Source: Sphingomicrobium sp. XHP0239
GTDB lineage: Bacteria > Pseudomonadota > Alphaproteobacteria > Sphingomonadales > Sphingomonadaceae
Length of the DNA: 64,000 bases
Direction: 5' to 3'
NCBI RefSeq assembly: GCF_039555325.1
Contig: NZ_CP154608.1
Coordinates: forward strand, 620,001-684,000
Under the pieces are notes generated by a model. It saw only the letters and a program-made list of their open reading frames with translations, did not search any database and was not told where the DNA came from. Of the stretch, positions 17,242-27,383 are shown in pieces; positions within the stretch are counted from its first letter, which is position 1, and every line of letters begins with the position of its first letter. Both the position numbers and the translations under genes were made by a program.

Positions 17242-18458
17242 GCCGCGCGCACGTCTCGCAGATTGAGCCGGGCCCAGATTTCCATCAGCCCTTTCACCAG
17301 CTCGTCCATCATCGCCTCGGTATGGAAGGGGCCGGGGGTGAAGCGCAACCGCTCGGTCCCGCGCGGGACGGTCGGGAAATTGATGGGCTGAACGTAGCAG
17401 CCATATTCGGCCAGCAGGATGTCGCTGATTTCCTTGGCCTTGACCGGATCGCCGACCATCAGCGGGACGATGTGCGTCTCGCTTTCCATCACGGGAAGGC
17501 CCGCGACCGCCATCTTTTCCTTGAGCGCGCGGGCCGAGCGCTGCTGCGCGTCGCGTTCGACGGACGATTGCTTGAGATGCTTCACGCTGGCGAGCGCGCC
17601 CGCGGTCAGAACCGGCGAGAGCGACGTGGTGAAGATGAACCCCGGCGCGTAGCTGCGGATGCAATCGATGATGGTCCTGTCAGCAGCGACGTAGCCGCCC
17701 ATTACTCCGAACGCCTTGCCCAGCGTGCCCTCGACCATCGTGACCCGCTCGGCGACGCCGTCGCGCTCCGAGATGCCGCCACCCCGCGCGCCGTACATGC
17801 CGACCGCGTGCACCTCGTCGAGATAGGTCAGCGCGCTGAATCGATCGGCCAGATCGCAGATCGCCTCGATCGGGGCGACGTCGCCGTCCATCGAATATAC
17901 GCTTTCGAACGCAATCAGCTTGGGCGTGTCGGCCGGAATGTCGCGCAGCAGTTCCTCGAGATGCTCGAGATCGTTGTGGCGGAAGATCCGTTTCTCGCAT
18001 CCCGAATTGCGAATGCCCGCGATCATCGAGGCGTGATTGAGTTCGTCCGAAAGGATGATGCAGCCGGGAAGCAGCTTGCCCAGCGTCGACAATGCCGCCT
18101 CGTTCGAGACGTAGCCCGAGGTGAAGAGAAGCGCGGCTTCCTTCTCGTGGAGGTCGGCGAGCTCGGCCTCGAGATGGACGTGGAGATGCGTGTTGCCGCC
18201 GATGTTGCGCGTGCCGCCCGAGCCCGCGCCGACGTCGTGCAACGCCTCTTCCATCGCGGCGACGACCTTGTCGTGCTGACCCATCCCCAGATAGTCGTTG
18301 GAGCACCAGACCGTGATCGGACGCGGTCCGTTGTGGCCGTGGAAACAGCGCGCGTTGGGATAGGCACCCTTGTTGCGCATGATGTCGATGAAGACGCGGT
18401 ATCGTCCCTCGTCGTGAAGGCGGTCGATCGCGTTCTTGAAGATGCTCGAATAGTCCAT
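17238..18458 (-). CDS. hemA: 5-aminolevulinate synthase
   Basis: 406 residues. This PLP enzyme condenses glycine and succinyl-CoA to 5-aminolevulinate, the alphaproteobacterial (Shemin) entry to heme. Motifs include [12 protein letters not shown], the glycine-rich [33 protein letters not shown], and the PLP lysine in [15 protein letters not shown]. The frame starts at an ATG followed by [14 protein letters not shown], as in homologues. Heme is also relevant to the ubiquinone and respiratory genes in this window. It is a single gene between DUF3429 and murI. Confidence 0.97.
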   Translation of the reverse strand: MDYSSIFKNAIDRLHDEGRYRVFIDIMRNKGAYPNARCFHGHNGPRPITVWCSNDYLGMGQHDKVVAAMEEALHDVGAGSGGTRNIGGNTHLHVHLEAELADLHEKEAALLFTSGYVSNEAALSTLGKLLPGCIILSDELNHASMIAGIRNSGCEKRIFRHNDLEHLEELLRDIPADTPKLIAFESVYSMDGDVAPIEAICDLADRFSALTYLDEVHAVGMYGARGGGISERDGVAERVTMVEGTLGKAFGVMGGYVAADRTIIDCIRSYAPGFIFTTSLSPVLTAGALASVKHLKQSSVERDAQQRSARALKEKMAVAGLPVMESETHIVPLMVGDPVKAKEISDILLAEYGCYVQPINFPTVPRGTERLRFTPGPFHTEAMMDELVKGLMEIWARLNLRDVRAA

Positions 18459-18499
18459 GGGCCTGTGAGGGGAGCCTCTACTAATTCCTTACGCGTGCG

Positions 18500-19288
18500 T
18501 CAAAGGGTCGAAAGGTCGGTGATTCCGAAGCGGGTCAGCGCCTTTGCGAGACCTGGCGTGGCGGGCGCGGTAAGGAGGCCGCGACCCGGGGGGCGGGTCT
18601 CGGGCCAGTTCTGGTCCTTCGTCAGATAGGCGATCCGGCGCGCGATGCCCTGTCCCCCGTCGATGAAGGTCACGTCAGGATGCTCCTCGCGCAGCCAGTC
18701 GGCGACCAAGGGAAAATGCGTGCAGGCGAGGACGACGGTGTCGAGATTCTCGCCACCCGGCTGATCGAACAGCGGACGGGCGGCGGCGATCACCTCGGCC
18801 CGTTCGACGGGTTCGCCCGTTAGCCGACGTTCCGCCAGTTCGACCAGCGTGGCGGAGCCGTGGCGGAGCACGGTGCAGTCGGTCGCAAAATCGCTGGCCA
18901 GCGTATCGACATAGGGTTGGCGCACCGTGGCTTCGGTACCCAGCACGCCGATGACCCGGGACCGGCTTTGTTCGGCGGCGGGCTTGATCGCGGGAACGGT
19001 GCCGACCACCGGCACGTCGAGCGCGGCCCGGACATGGTCCAGCGCAATTGTGCTGGCGGTGTTGCAGGCAATGGTCACCAGTCTCGGCCGCACTCGTTCG
19101 ACGAGCCGACCGAGCAGGGCGGGAACCCGCGCGGCGATCTCGGCCTCACTGCGTATTCCGTAGGGAAAGGCCGCGTTGTCGGCTGCATAGACGATCGGCG
19201 CCTTCGGCAACCGCTCGCGAGTCGGGTCGAGGATCGACAATCCGCCGATGCCGGAATCGAAGAAGAGAAGGGGGGCGTCGGGCGACAT
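18500..19288 (-). CDS. murI: glutamate racemase
   Basis: 262 residues. It makes D-glutamate for peptidoglycan. The catalytic elements are visible: FFDSGIGGLSILD with the conserved Asp and Ser, the first cysteine in IACNTASTIALDHVR, and the second in VVLACTHFPLVADWL. The length is normal. It is followed by hemA after 41 bases on the same strand, so the two may be co-transcribed. Confidence 0.94.
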   Translation of the reverse strand: MSPDAPLLFFDSGIGGLSILDPTRERLPKAPIVYAADNAAFPYGIRSEAEIAARVPALLGRLVERVRPRLVTIACNTASTIALDHVRAALDVPVVGTVPAIKPAAEQSRSRVIGVLGTEATVRQPYVDTLASDFATDCTVLRHGSATLVELAERRLTGEPVERAEVIAAARPLFDQPGGENLDTVVLACTHFPLVADWLREEHPDVTFIDGGQGIARRIAYLTKDQNWPETRPPGRGLLTAPATPGLAKALTRFGITDLSTL

Positions 19289-19333
19289 TTGCCGCCCTCC
19301 TGCCCGCCCTCTCGTTCGAGTGCAAGAGGCGGG

Positions 19334-20389
19334 CTACCGGTCTTCGTAGGGCACGACTTCGAACAGATATTCGTTGCCCGCATCGTCCGTGAAACTGACC
19401 GTCGCAAATTCGTTTGCCGTGACACGACCGTCCTCGTCCCGGTCCATGAAGGCGAAGATCTCGCGCGCCTCCTTCTCGAACCCCTGGAAGGTCGGGCGAC
19501 CCGATCGAAAGGAGCTGGTGAGAAACTCGTTCAGTTCGATGGCACCGGAGGAATCGCGGTCGGTCCGAGCGAAGGCGAAGTCGTAAAGGTCTTCACCGGG
19601 GGGAGGCGTGAATGCGACGCGATTGGAATATTTGAATGGCTCGCCGCCCGAAAAATCACCCGGCTCTGCAAAATCGCCAAGCTCTGCAGTAAAGAAGGTG
19701 CGCGGGACCATCCCTTCGAGAAAAGCCGCTTCATATTCGCCCTTGTCGATCCGGCCGTCTTCATCGCCGTCGAGGATCGTGAACAATGCCTTGCGCCGCC
19801 GCATAGACTCGGCAAGGGCGGCGTCCAGATCGAAATGTTTGGGCATTCGGCTTTGGGCCAGACTGCCCACCAGCGAAGCAGGGACGAATTCGTCGCGTTC
19901 GATATAGCCCGTTCCGTCGAGGTCGATCCGGGCGAATCCCTCGGCTGCGGCGCCCAGTTCACCGGTCAAGGCATTCTCGACCGCCTCTTCCTGGGTTCCC
20001 TGTGCCGACTGGGATGCGGGGGACGATGAGAGAGCGAAAAAGGCGTACGCGCCCGCCGCCAGAATGCCGATTGTCGTCATGATGAGGGTTCCTTTGCGAA
20101 CAGTCTTGAAGCCAACATGTGTCGGCTCGGTAGTCTGCTGCTCCGGCTGGCCCTCTGCCTCTAGGTCCGGTGAACCGGATACGGTTCGACCGTAGCGGTC
20201 GCGATGCAGCCGCGCCGCATCGAGGGAAGTATCGGCGCCAAGCTTCTGGCGAGCGCGCTTGAGGCGCTTTTCGACCGCGTGGTGCGAGATGCCGAGCTCG
20301 AGAGCCATCTCCTTGGCGGTCTTGTGATCGAGGATCCCTGCAAGAACTTCGCGTTCGCGGCTCGTCAGCGGGTCGGGGGACGTGGACAT
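19334..20389 (-). CDS. membrane-spanning LuxR-type regulator with four periplasmic EF-hands
   Basis: 351 residues from MSTSPDPLTS; an upstream in-frame start (20470) adds an unconserved leader. Residues 8-60 form a GerE/LuxR helix-turn-helix (LTSREREVLAGILDHKTAKE, GISHHAVEKRLKRARQKLG). After a polar linker, one membrane helix spans about 101-121. The remainder, predicted to be outside the cytoplasm, holds four canonical 12-residue calcium loops at 156-167 (DLDGTGYIERDE), 207-218 (DGDEDGRIDKGE), 277-288 (DRDSSGAIELNE) and 316-327 (DRDEDGRVTANE). No receiver domain is present. This looks like a one-step, CadC-like calcium-responsive transcription factor. The domain assignments are visible; the calcium-sensing role is inferred. 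It is divergent from plsY. Confidence 0.85.
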   Translation of the reverse strand: MSTSPDPLTSREREVLAGILDHKTAKEMALELGISHHAVEKRLKRARQKLGADTSLDAARLHRDRYGRTVSGSPDLEAEGQPEQQTTEPTHVGFKTVRKGTLIMTTIGILAAGAYAFFALSSSPASQSAQGTQEEAVENALTGELGAAAEGFARIDLDGTGYIERDEFVPASLVGSLAQSRMPKHFDLDAALAESMRRRKALFTILDGDEDGRIDKGEYEAAFLEGMVPRTFFTAELGDFAEPGDFSGGEPFKYSNRVAFTPPPGEDLYDFAFARTDRDSSGAIELNEFLTSSFRSGRPTFQGFEKEAREIFAFMDRDEDGRVTANEFATVSFTDDAGNEYLFEVVPYEDR

Positions 20390-20508
20390 TCGCCGATTGT
20401 AGGCGAAAGGCGAGCCCAGCGGGAAGGGCGGTCGGACCGTACTTCTCAGAAGAACCAGTGTCCCAATCACCTTGCCAGTCTGGCCCGCACTGCTACCAAG
20501 GCCGGACC

Positions 20509-21147
20509 ATGGACGCTTTCCAGACCTACTACTGGCCGCTGCTGATCGGCTACGCGCTGGGATCGATCCCGTTCGGGGTGCTGATCGTGAAGGCCGCGGG
20601 GAAGGGCGACCTTCGAAGCGTCGGTTCCGGGAATATCGGCGCCACCAACGCGGTGCGTGCGGGCGGCAAGGGCGTCGGGCTCACGGTGCTGTTCTTCGAC
20701 GTCATGAAGGGCGTCGCGGCAGTGCTGATCGCGCGACACGCCTTCCCCCCGCAGGCCGAGATTTTCGCCGCCATCGGCGCGCTGCTCGGGCATCTGTATC
20801 CCGTCTGGCTCAAGTTTCGCGGGGGCAAGGGCGTGGCGACGATGTTCGGCATCCTCGTCGCGCTCGACTGGCGGATCGGACTGATCGCGCTCGCCGTCTG
20901 GATCCTCGCCTTCCTCGTGACGAAGATGTCCTCTGTCGGTGGACTTCTTGCCGCCTTGTCCTCTCCCATCGCCGCCGTATCGCTGGGGCGCGAGGACCTG
21001 TTCAATCTCCTGCTCGGATTCACTCTTCTCATCTGGTGGAAACATCGCGCGAATATCGCCCGGATCCTGAAAGGGACCGAGCCGCGCTTTGGCCGCCGAC
21101 GAGACGTTGCCAGGGCAGACGATGACATCGAACCCCAACCGAATTGA
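20509..21147 (+). CDS. plsY: acyl-phosphate glycerol-3-phosphate acyltransferase
   Basis: 212 residues with five predicted membrane helices. PlsY uses acyl-phosphate to acylate glycerol-3-phosphate, the first step of phospholipid synthesis. The three conserved cytoplasmic motifs are seen: LGSIPFGVLI, GSGNIGATNAVRAGGKG, and KFRGGKGVATMFG. The start at 20509 begins the first helix. Its 3' end overlaps dprA by 26 bases, the order plsY-dprA being common in proteobacteria. The C-terminal tail is about 20 residues longer and more charged than usual. Confidence 0.94.
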   Translation: MDAFQTYYWPLLIGYALGSIPFGVLIVKAAGKGDLRSVGSGNIGATNAVRAGGKGVGLTVLFFDVMKGVAAVLIARHAFPPQAEIFAAIGALLGHLYPVWLKFRGGKGVATMFGILVALDWRIGLIALAVWILAFLVTKMSSVGGLLAALSSPIAAVSLGREDLFNLLLGFTLLIWWKHRANIARILKGTEPRFGRRRDVARADDDIEPQPN

Positions 21148-22210
21148 CGCCATCCGACTGATCCGCAGTCAGCGGATCGGGCCCGTCAGCTATCGTCGCC
21201 TGATCGAGCGGTTCGGAACACCCGGCGCGGCGCTCGAGGCCATCCCCGATCTTGCGCAGCGCGGACGCGGACGTCCGCCGAAACTCGCGAGCGAAGCCGA
21301 GGCGCGACGGGAGGCCGAGGCGGTCGATCGCCTCGGGGCGCGACATGTGATCGTCGGCGATGCGGACTATCCGCTGCTCTTGTCGCGGATCGAGGACGCG
21401 CCACCGGTCCTGAGCGTGAAGGGCGATGTCTCCCTGTTCTCGCGACCCGCGGTGGCGATGGTCGGCGCCCGTAACGCCAGCGCGGCGGCTTGCCGACTGG
21501 CGCGCGAGATGGCTTCGGGGTTGGGACGTGCGGGCCAGGTGGTCGTCTCCGGACTGGCACGGGGCATCGACAGTGCGGCGCATGACGGCGCGCTCCAGAC
21601 CGGAACGATCGCGGTGATCGCCGGCGGGATCGACGTGGTCTATCCGCCCCAGAATGAAGCGCGACAGTCGGTTATCGGAGAACGGGGCCTGTTGGTCGCG
21701 GAAATGCCGCCGGGAACGCAGCCGACCGCACGGCACTTTCCGCACCGCAATCGAATCATCAGCGGCCTTTGTGCCGGAACATTGGTCGTCGAGGCCGCGC
21801 CCCGATCGGGAAGCCTCATCACCGCGCGGCTGGCGGGCGAGCAGGGACGGGAGGTTATGGCGATCCCCGGCAGTCCGCTCGATCCCCGCGCGAGGGGATG
21901 CAACGGGTTGATCCGCGACGGTGCGACACTGATCCAGGATGTCGAGGACATTTTGGCCGAGCTCGGTCCGATCGACGCACGGATGACGCGGGTGGCCGAA
22001 CCGTCCGCACCGGCGCCCGTCGCGCAGCCGGAACCCGACGAAGCGGCCAGCCGGCGGGTCGAGGAATTGCTCGGACCGGTCGCGGTCTCGGTCGACGAAC
22101 TGATCCGCCAGTCGGGTCTTTCGGCGCCCGAGGTGCAGCTGGCCCTGCTCGAGCTCGACCTCGCCGGACGGCTCGACCGCCATGCGGGGGGTAGAGTGAG
22201 CTTGCGCTGA
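21122..22210 (+). CDS. dprA: DNA-processing protein DprA
   Basis: 362 residues from MTSNPNRIDAIR. It protects incoming single-stranded DNA and loads RecA during transformation. An N-terminal SAM-like region (IRSQRIGPVSYRRLIERFG) precedes the Rossmann-like DprA core. That core contains VAMVGARNASAAACRLAREMA, VSGLARGIDSAAHDGAL, GGIDVVYPPQN and FPHRNRIISGLC. A C-terminal winged-helix (DML1-like) follows, VEELLGPVAVSVDELIRQSGL in part. The 26-base overlap with plsY suggests coupled expression. comM (52258) in the same window is another natural-competence gene. Confidence 0.94.
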   Translation: MTSNPNRIDAIRLIRSQRIGPVSYRRLIERFGTPGAALEAIPDLAQRGRGRPPKLASEAEARREAEAVDRLGARHVIVGDADYPLLLSRIEDAPPVLSVKGDVSLFSRPAVAMVGARNASAAACRLAREMASGLGRAGQVVVSGLARGIDSAAHDGALQTGTIAVIAGGIDVVYPPQNEARQSVIGERGLLVAEMPPGTQPTARHFPHRNRIISGLCAGTLVVEAAPRSGSLITARLAGEQGREVMAIPGSPLDPRARGCNGLIRDGATLIQDVEDILAELGPIDARMTRVAEPSAPAPVAQPEPDEAASRRVEELLGPVAVSVDELIRQSGLSAPEVQLALLELDLAGRLDRHAGGRVSLR

Positions 22211-22281
22211 ATTCGCTTGACCCCCACATGGGCCGCCGCACCATCGCGCGTACGTGAAGGCACATTTCGGGGAAGCGGATT

Positions 22282-24813
22282 TTGAAACTCGTCATCGTGG
22301 AATCGCCGGCCAAGGCGAAGACCATCGAGAAATATCTGGGCAGCGGGCACAAGGTGCTGGCAAGCTATGGCCACGTTCGCGACCTGCCGCCCAAGGACGG
22401 GTCGGTCGATCCGGACCACGGCTTCGAGATGAAATGGTCGAACAACTCGGACAAGACCAAGCAGCTGAAGGCCATCACCGATGCGGCCAAGACCGCCGAC
22501 ACGCTGATCCTCGCGACCGACCCCGACCGCGAGGGCGAGGCGATCAGCTGGCACGTTCAGGAATATCTGGCGAAGAAGAAGGCGCTGCCCGAGGACACGA
22601 AGCGGGTGACTTTCAACCAGATCACCAAGAAAGCGGTGAACGACGCGATGGCCGCGCCGCGGGGCCTCGATGAAGATCTGATCGACGCTTACCGGGCGCG
22701 TCGCGCGCTCGATTATCTGGTCGGCTTCACGCTGTCCCCGATCCTGTGGCGCAAGTTGCCGGGCGCTCGATCCGCCGGGCGAGTGCAGTCGGTCGCCTTG
22801 CGGCTGATCGTCGACCGCGAGCGCGAGATCGAAATTTTCAATCCGCAGGAATATTGGCAGGTCGGCGCCCAGTTCGAGCAAGCGGGGACGCCGTTCGATG
22901 CGCGGCTGGTGAAGCTGGACGAGAAGAAGATCGACCGTCTGACGATCTCCAGCAAGGCCGAAGCCGATGCGGCCAAGGCGGTGATCGAGTCGGGCAGCTT
23001 CACGGTCGAGAGCGTCGAGCAGAAGCCGCTGACTCGCAATCCGCCGCCGCCCTTCACGACATCGACCCTGCAGCAGGAGGCAGCGCGAAAGCTGGGCTAT
23101 TCGGCCAGCCATACGATGAGCCTCGCGCAGGGTCTCTACGAAGCGGGTGCGATCACCTACATGCGGACCGACGGGGTGACGATGGCAGGCGAGGCGCTGT
23201 CCGCCGCGCGGCATGCGATCGCGGACCGCTACGACGCGGGATACCTCCCCGACAAACCGCGCCAGTACAAGTCGAAGGCCAAGAATGCGCAGGAAGCGCA
23301 CGAGGCGATCCGTCCCACCAACTTCCGCAAGGATCGTGCCGGATCGGGCGATGCGGCAAAGCTCTACACGCTGATCTACAACCGCGCGCTGGCGAGCCAG
23401 ATGGCGGCTGCGCGGCTGGAACGCACCACGGTCGAGCTGGCCGACGGTGCGGGCCGTGCGACGCTGCGCGCCACGGGGCAGGTCGTGAAGTTCGCGGGCT
23501 TCCTCGCGCTGTATGAAGAAGGGCGCGACGATCGCTCGGACGAAGAAGACGGAGGCAAGATGCCGTTGCTGCGCGAGGGTGATGCGCCGGCAAAGCGCGA
23601 GGTGACCGCGACCCAGCACTTCACCCAGCCGCCGCCGCGCTTCTCCGAAGCGAGCCTGGTCAAACGGCTCGAAGAATTGGGGATCGGTCGCCCGTCGACC
23701 TATGCCGCCACGCTACAGACGCTGAAGGACCGCGACTATGTGCGGCTCGACCAAAAGCGCTTCATTCCCGAGGAGAGCGGCCGGTTGGTGACCGCATTCC
23801 TCGAACGGTTCTTCGAACGCTACGTCAATTACGATTACACCGCCGAGCTGGAGGAGGAACTCGACGATGTGTCGGGTGGCCGGATGGGCTGGCAGGCGAT
23901 GCTTGAGGCGTTCTGGCGTGACTTCAAGCCCAAGGCGGGCGAAGTCATGGAGCAGAAGCCGAGCGACATCACCGCGGCGCTCGACCAGTTTCTCGAACCT
24001 TATCTCTTCCCGGCGACCGAAGACGGCGGCGATCCGCGAACGTGTCCGAAGGACGGAGGTCGGCTGGCGCTGAAGGGCGGCAAGTTCGGCGCCTTCATCG
24101 GGTGCGAAAATCATCCGGAATGCGACTATACGCGCCCGTTCGGGGTGCGCGGCGAGGATGCCAATCCGGGGCCGAGCGAACTTGGCGAGGGGATCGAGCT
24201 GAAGGTCGGTCGTTTCGGGCCCTATGTCGAAAAGGACGTCGAAGGCGAGAAGAAGCGCGCGTCGATCCCGAAGGACATGAAGCCTGAAGATATCGACGTC
24301 GAATGGGCGGAGAAGCTGCTGTCGCTCCCGCGCGAGATCGGGGCGCATCCGGAAACGGGAAACATGATCTCGGCGTCGATCGGCCGCTATGGCCCGTACC
24401 TGCTGCACGACGGCAACTACGCCCGACTGTCATCGACCGACGAGGTGTTCGAGACTGGCATGAACGCGGCGGTGGCGAAGCTGGCCGAAGCGAAAGCCAA
24501 TAAGGGCCAGCGGGGACAGCGCGGGAAGCGCGAGCCGCTCGCGAAACTCGGAAAGCATCCGACGACCGAGGGCGAGATCCTGGTGATGGACGGGCGGTAC
24601 GGCCCTTACGTCACCGACGGCAACGTCAATGCCACCATTCCGCGCGGCACGGATCCGAAGGACGTCACGCTGGATCAGGCGGTGACGCTGATCGACGAAC
24701 GCGCCGCCAAGGCTCCGGCGAAAAAGAAGCGCAAGGCACCCGCCAACAAAAAGGCACCGGCCAAGAAGAAGACGGCGGCAAAGAAGAAGCCGGCTGCGAA
24801 GAAAGGCGACTAG
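22282..24813 (+). CDS. topA: DNA topoisomerase I
   Basis: 843 residues from a TTG start (MKLVIVESPAKAKTIEK) preceded by GGGGAAGCGG. The Toprim domain (IVESPAKAKT, ATDPDREGEAISWHV) leads into the type IA core with the catalytic tyrosine in ITYMRTDGVTM. A C-terminal zinc-ribbon repeat is visible (CPKDGGRLALKGGKFGAFIGC, C-x4-C), then two further repeats of the form GRYGPY. The last 45 residues are a Lys/Ala/Pro-rich tail, probably for DNA binding. It relaxes negative supercoils. Its stop overlaps the convergent moeB gene by 4 bases. Confidence 0.97.
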   Translation: MKLVIVESPAKAKTIEKYLGSGHKVLASYGHVRDLPPKDGSVDPDHGFEMKWSNNSDKTKQLKAITDAAKTADTLILATDPDREGEAISWHVQEYLAKKKALPEDTKRVTFNQITKKAVNDAMAAPRGLDEDLIDAYRARRALDYLVGFTLSPILWRKLPGARSAGRVQSVALRLIVDREREIEIFNPQEYWQVGAQFEQAGTPFDARLVKLDEKKIDRLTISSKAEADAAKAVIESGSFTVESVEQKPLTRNPPPPFTTSTLQQEAARKLGYSASHTMSLAQGLYEAGAITYMRTDGVTMAGEALSAARHAIADRYDAGYLPDKPRQYKSKAKNAQEAHEAIRPTNFRKDRAGSGDAAKLYTLIYNRALASQMAAARLERTTVELADGAGRATLRATGQVVKFAGFLALYEEGRDDRSDEEDGGKMPLLREGDAPAKREVTATQHFTQPPPRFSEASLVKRLEELGIGRPSTYAATLQTLKDRDYVRLDQKRFIPEESGRLVTAFLERFFERYVNYDYTAELEEELDDVSGGRMGWQAMLEAFWRDFKPKAGEVMEQKPSDITAALDQFLEPYLFPATEDGGDPRTCPKDGGRLALKGGKFGAFIGCENHPECDYTRPFGVRGEDANPGPSELGEGIELKVGRFGPYVEKDVEGEKKRASIPKDMKPEDIDVEWAEKLLSLPREIGAHPETGNMISASIGRYGPYLLHDGNYARLSSTDEVFETGMNAAVAKLAEAKANKGQRGQRGKREPLAKLGKHPTTEGEILVMDGRYGPYVTDGNVNATIPRGTDPKDVTLDQAVTLIDERAAKAPAKKKRKAPANKKAPAKKKTAAKKKPAAKKGD

Positions 24814-25553
24814 CCGCAGGCCTTGCAGCTTGGGTCGGCGGGGATCGCGATGGCTCGCCAGCGGTTCTGAAGGCCGTCGTAGAGATGCAGCGTACCCGCA
24901 TCATCGGGTCCGACACCGCAGACGAGGCGGATCGCCATCAGCGCGGCCATGTTGCCCATCATTCCGGTGAGCGCGCCGACGACGCCGGTTTCGGCGCAGG
25001 TATCGCAATCGTCGCTGTCGAACGCATCCCCGACGAAACAACGGTAGCAGGGCCTGCCACGCCACAGGCCGAGTTGACCCTGCAGTTGCTGCGCCGCGGC
25101 GCTGAGAAGCGGGATATCGAGAGACATACAGGTGTCGCTGACCGTCAGACGCGTCGCGAAATTGTCGGTGCCGTCTATCACGAGATCGTGACCGCCAAGG
25201 AGGTCGGCTGCATTTTCGGCGGTGATGTTCGTCGCGTGCGCGTCGATGGCGACGTGCGGATTGCGCGCTTCGGCGAAACGGCGGGCGAGCGGGGCCTTGC
25301 CCGCACCGATGTCGGCGGTGGTGAACAGCGGTTGCCGCTGGAGGTTCGACAGGCTGACGGCGTCGTCGTCGATCAGGGTGATATGGCCGATCCCCGCGCC
25401 GACCAGCGCGGGAAGCGCGCCCGATCCGATCCCGCCCGCGCCGACCAGTGCGACCCGCGCAGCCTTGAGCCGCCTTTGCCCGACGCCGCCGATCTGGGGC
25501 AGGACGATGTGGCGGGCGTAGCGGTCGAGTTCGTCGTCGTTGAGATCGGTCAC
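24810..25553 (-). CDS. moeB: MoeB/ThiF-type E1-like adenylyltransferase
   Basis: 247 residues starting at a GTG that overlaps the dut stop (GTGA). The fold shows [21 protein letters not shown] (nucleotide-binding glycine loop), [18 protein letters not shown] with the Arg/Asn motif, and [13 protein letters not shown] structural zinc site is made by CYRCF and the terminal CKACG. Such proteins adenylate the C-terminal Gly-Gly of MoaD or ThiS for sulfur transfer in molybdopterin or thiamine synthesis. Which carrier is used cannot be told here. Last gene of coaBC-dut-moeB. Confidence 0.88.
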   Translation of the reverse strand: MTDLNDDELDRYARHIVLPQIGGVGQRRLKAARVALVGAGGIGSGALPALVGAGIGHITLIDDDAVSLSNLQRQPLFTTADIGAGKAPLARRFAEARNPHVAIDAHATNITAENAADLLGGHDLVIDGTDNFATRLTVSDTCMSLDIPLLSAAAQQLQGQLGLWRGRPCYRCFVGDAFDSDDCDTCAETGVVGALTGMMGNMAALMAIRLVCGVGPDDAGTLHLYDGLQNRWRAIAIPADPSCKACG

Positions 25554-25993
25554 TGGGTGCCGGTACTGCCAAACCCGCCTTCGCCGCGTGCGGTATCGTC
25601 GAGCGTGCCGACTTCTTCGAACCGGGCGAGGGTGACGGCGGCGGGAACGAGCTGCGCAATCCGTTCGCCCCGCTCGATCACGAACGGGTCGGGTCCGTGG
25701 TTGATCAACAGCACCTTCAACTCGCCGCGATAGTCGCTGTCGATCGTACCGGGCGTATTGGGAACCGTGACGCCATGCTTGAAGGCGAGGCCGGAGCGCG
25801 GCCGCACCTGGATTTCGTAGCCGCGGGGGATGGCGACCGACAGGCCGGTGGCGACGGCGTGCCGGTGCCCGGGTGCGATCGTCACATCTTCGGCACTGAC
25901 CACGTCCATGCCCGCCGCGCCGTCGGTGGCGTAGGCGGGGAGGGGGAGGCCCTCGCCATGGGGGAGGCGCTTGAGCTGGATACTGATGGTCAT
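25550..25993 (-). CDS. dut: dUTP diphosphatase
   Basis: 147 residues, a normal trimeric dUTPase. It hydrolyses dUTP to dUMP. The five motifs are present: [12 protein letters not shown] (1), [12 protein letters not shown] (2), [13 protein letters not shown] (3), [11 protein letters not shown] (4), and GEGGFGSTG (5). Its start overlaps the coaBC stop and its stop overlaps the moeB start, each by 4 bases. The long upstream open frame is a shadow within coaBC. Confidence 0.97.
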   Translation of the reverse strand: MTISIQLKRLPHGEGLPLPAYATDGAAGMDVVSAEDVTIAPGHRHAVATGLSVAIPRGYEIQVRPRSGLAFKHGVTVPNTPGTIDSDYRGELKVLLINHGPDPFVIERGERIAQLVPAAVTLARFEEVGTLDDTARGEGGFGSTGTQ

Positions 25994-27189
25994 GCGAGGT
26001 TTTCCGCGATCCTGTCGATGAGGTGCCGCGCGACGGCGGTCTTGGTCATGCTTTCCCAATCCTCGACGCCTTTTTCCGTGACGAGGTGGATGCGATTGTC
26101 GTCTCCGCCCATGACATCGCCGCTGACATCGTTGGCGAGGATCCAGTCGGCGTTCTTGCGTTCGCGCTTGGACCGCGCGTTCGCGATCACGTCGTCGGTC
26201 TCGGCCGCGAAACCGACGAGGAGCGAAGGGCGGTCCGGATGATCGCCGAGGTCGGCGAGAATGTCGGGGTTCGCCTGAAAGGTCAGTTCGGGCGGGCCCG
26301 CGCCCTTCTTGAGCTTCGCATCGCTGGCCTCGACGCGCCAGTCGGCCACGGCGGCGACCAGGATGGCGGCATCGGCGGGCAGAGCGGCCGTGACCGCCGC
26401 GTGCATCTGGCGGGCGGTCTCGACGTCGATCCGCGCGACACCGGGAGGCGTGTCGAGATTCACCGGACCCGCCACTAAAGTGACCCGCGCGCCCGCGACC
26501 GCGGCGGCGGCGGCGATGGCGAAGCCCTGCTTCCCCGAGGAACGGTTGGCAATCACGCGGACGGGGTCGATCGGCTCGTGCGTCGGGCCGGCGGTCACGA
26601 GAACGTGCTTTCCGGCAAGCTTCCCACGATCCGGTCTGAGCGTCGCCGCAGGATTTTCCGCGGCGTCGAGAGGCAGGGCGTCGATGATCGCGTCGATTTC
26701 CGGTAGGCGTCCCGGACCGAATTCGCCGCAGGCCATCGCACCCTCGTCCGGATCGAGGACGGTGACGCCGTCGGCGCGCAGTCGTTCGACGTTCCGCTGC
26801 GTCGCCGGGTGAAGCCACATGCGCACGTTCATCGCGGGAGCGACGGTTACGGGCTTGTCGGTGGCGAGGAGTAGGGTCGTGGCGAGATCGGTGGCGAGAC
26901 CCGCGGCCATCTTCGCGATCAGATCGGCGGTGGCGGGGCAGACGAGCACGTGATCGGCGGCGCGAGAGAGTTCGATGTGTCCCATCTCCACCTCGTTCTT
27001 GAGATCCCAAAGCGAAGTGTAGACGGGGCTTTCGGAAAGCGCCGCGAGACTCATGGGGGTGACGAAGTGCTGGGCACCGTCGGTGAGCACGGGCGTGACC
27101 TCATGGCCCGCCTTGCGGACGGCGCGAACCAGTTCGGCGGTCTTGAAGGCTGCGATTCCGCCGCCGATGATGAGCAGAAGCCTAGCCAT
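25990..27189 (-). CDS. coaBC: CoaBC, phosphopantothenoylcysteine decarboxylase/synthetase
   Basis: 399 residues from [20 protein letters not shown]. The N-terminal flavoprotein half (CoaC) has GGGIAAFK, the catalytic His region [23 protein letters not shown], and PAMNVRMW. The C-terminal CoaB half has [33 protein letters not shown] in part, and [24 protein letters not shown] binding residues. It links cysteine to phosphopantothenate and then decarboxylates it, two steps toward CoA. In many alphaproteobacteria coaBC lies close to ubiB; here the rhodopsin cassette stands between them. Confidence 0.96.
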   Translation of the reverse strand: MARLLLIIGGGIAAFKTAELVRAVRKAGHEVTPVLTDGAQHFVTPMSLAALSESPVYTSLWDLKNEVEMGHIELSRAADHVLVCPATADLIAKMAAGLATDLATTLLLATDKPVTVAPAMNVRMWLHPATQRNVERLRADGVTVLDPDEGAMACGEFGPGRLPEIDAIIDALPLDAAENPAATLRPDRGKLAGKHVLVTAGPTHEPIDPVRVIANRSSGKQGFAIAAAAAVAGARVTLVAGPVNLDTPPGVARIDVETARQMHAAVTAALPADAAILVAAVADWRVEASDAKLKKGAGPPELTFQANPDILADLGDHPDRPSLLVGFAAETDDVIANARSKRERKNADWILANDVSGDVMGGDDNRIHLVTEKGVEDWESMTKTAVARHLIDRIAENLA

Positions 27190-27351
27190 TCTCGAGATCC
27201 GGAAGTTCACAAAGGTAACGGCAGGTTCCTGCCGAATTACCTTCCCGTGCGGCACCGGACCTGAGCAGGGCGCGAGAGGGAAAGTGAGTGGGCATAGGCG
27301 CCGTCATGACAGGCAAAATCCTAATAGGAAAGTGCTCGAACTCGGCGGGAG

Positions 27352-27383
27352 TTGTGTTTGATAAGATTGCTGTTGTAACACAA
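27352..27383. repeat. inverted repeat upstream of the SHOCT-rhodopsin pair
   Basis: Seven-base arms TTGTGTT and AACACAA, spaced 18 bases, lie about 75 bases before the SHOCT gene in an AT-rich stretch. A second, shorter pair (CAGCTT at 27389, AAGCTG at 27414) follows. The position suits an operator of the cassette promoter, but no regulator or clear -35/-10 can be assigned. Confidence 0.3.

Noticed and set aside
16285..17664. Long rpiB-frame extension of about 300 codons upstream
   Set aside because: The extension lies opposite the DUF3429 gene and is Arg/Gln/His-rich noise; the RpiB family starts at [11 protein letters not shown].
21640..23619. A 659-codon minus-strand frame across dprA and topA
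   Set aside because: Antisense to two conserved enzymes and with no domain; explained by codon bias.
27327..27356. Sequence resembling an EcfG general-stress promoter (GGAAA, 17-base gap, GAGTT) before the SHOCT gene
   Set aside because: Two positions differ from the GGAAC-N16/17-CGTT consensus in the key bases, so it was not called as a promoter.
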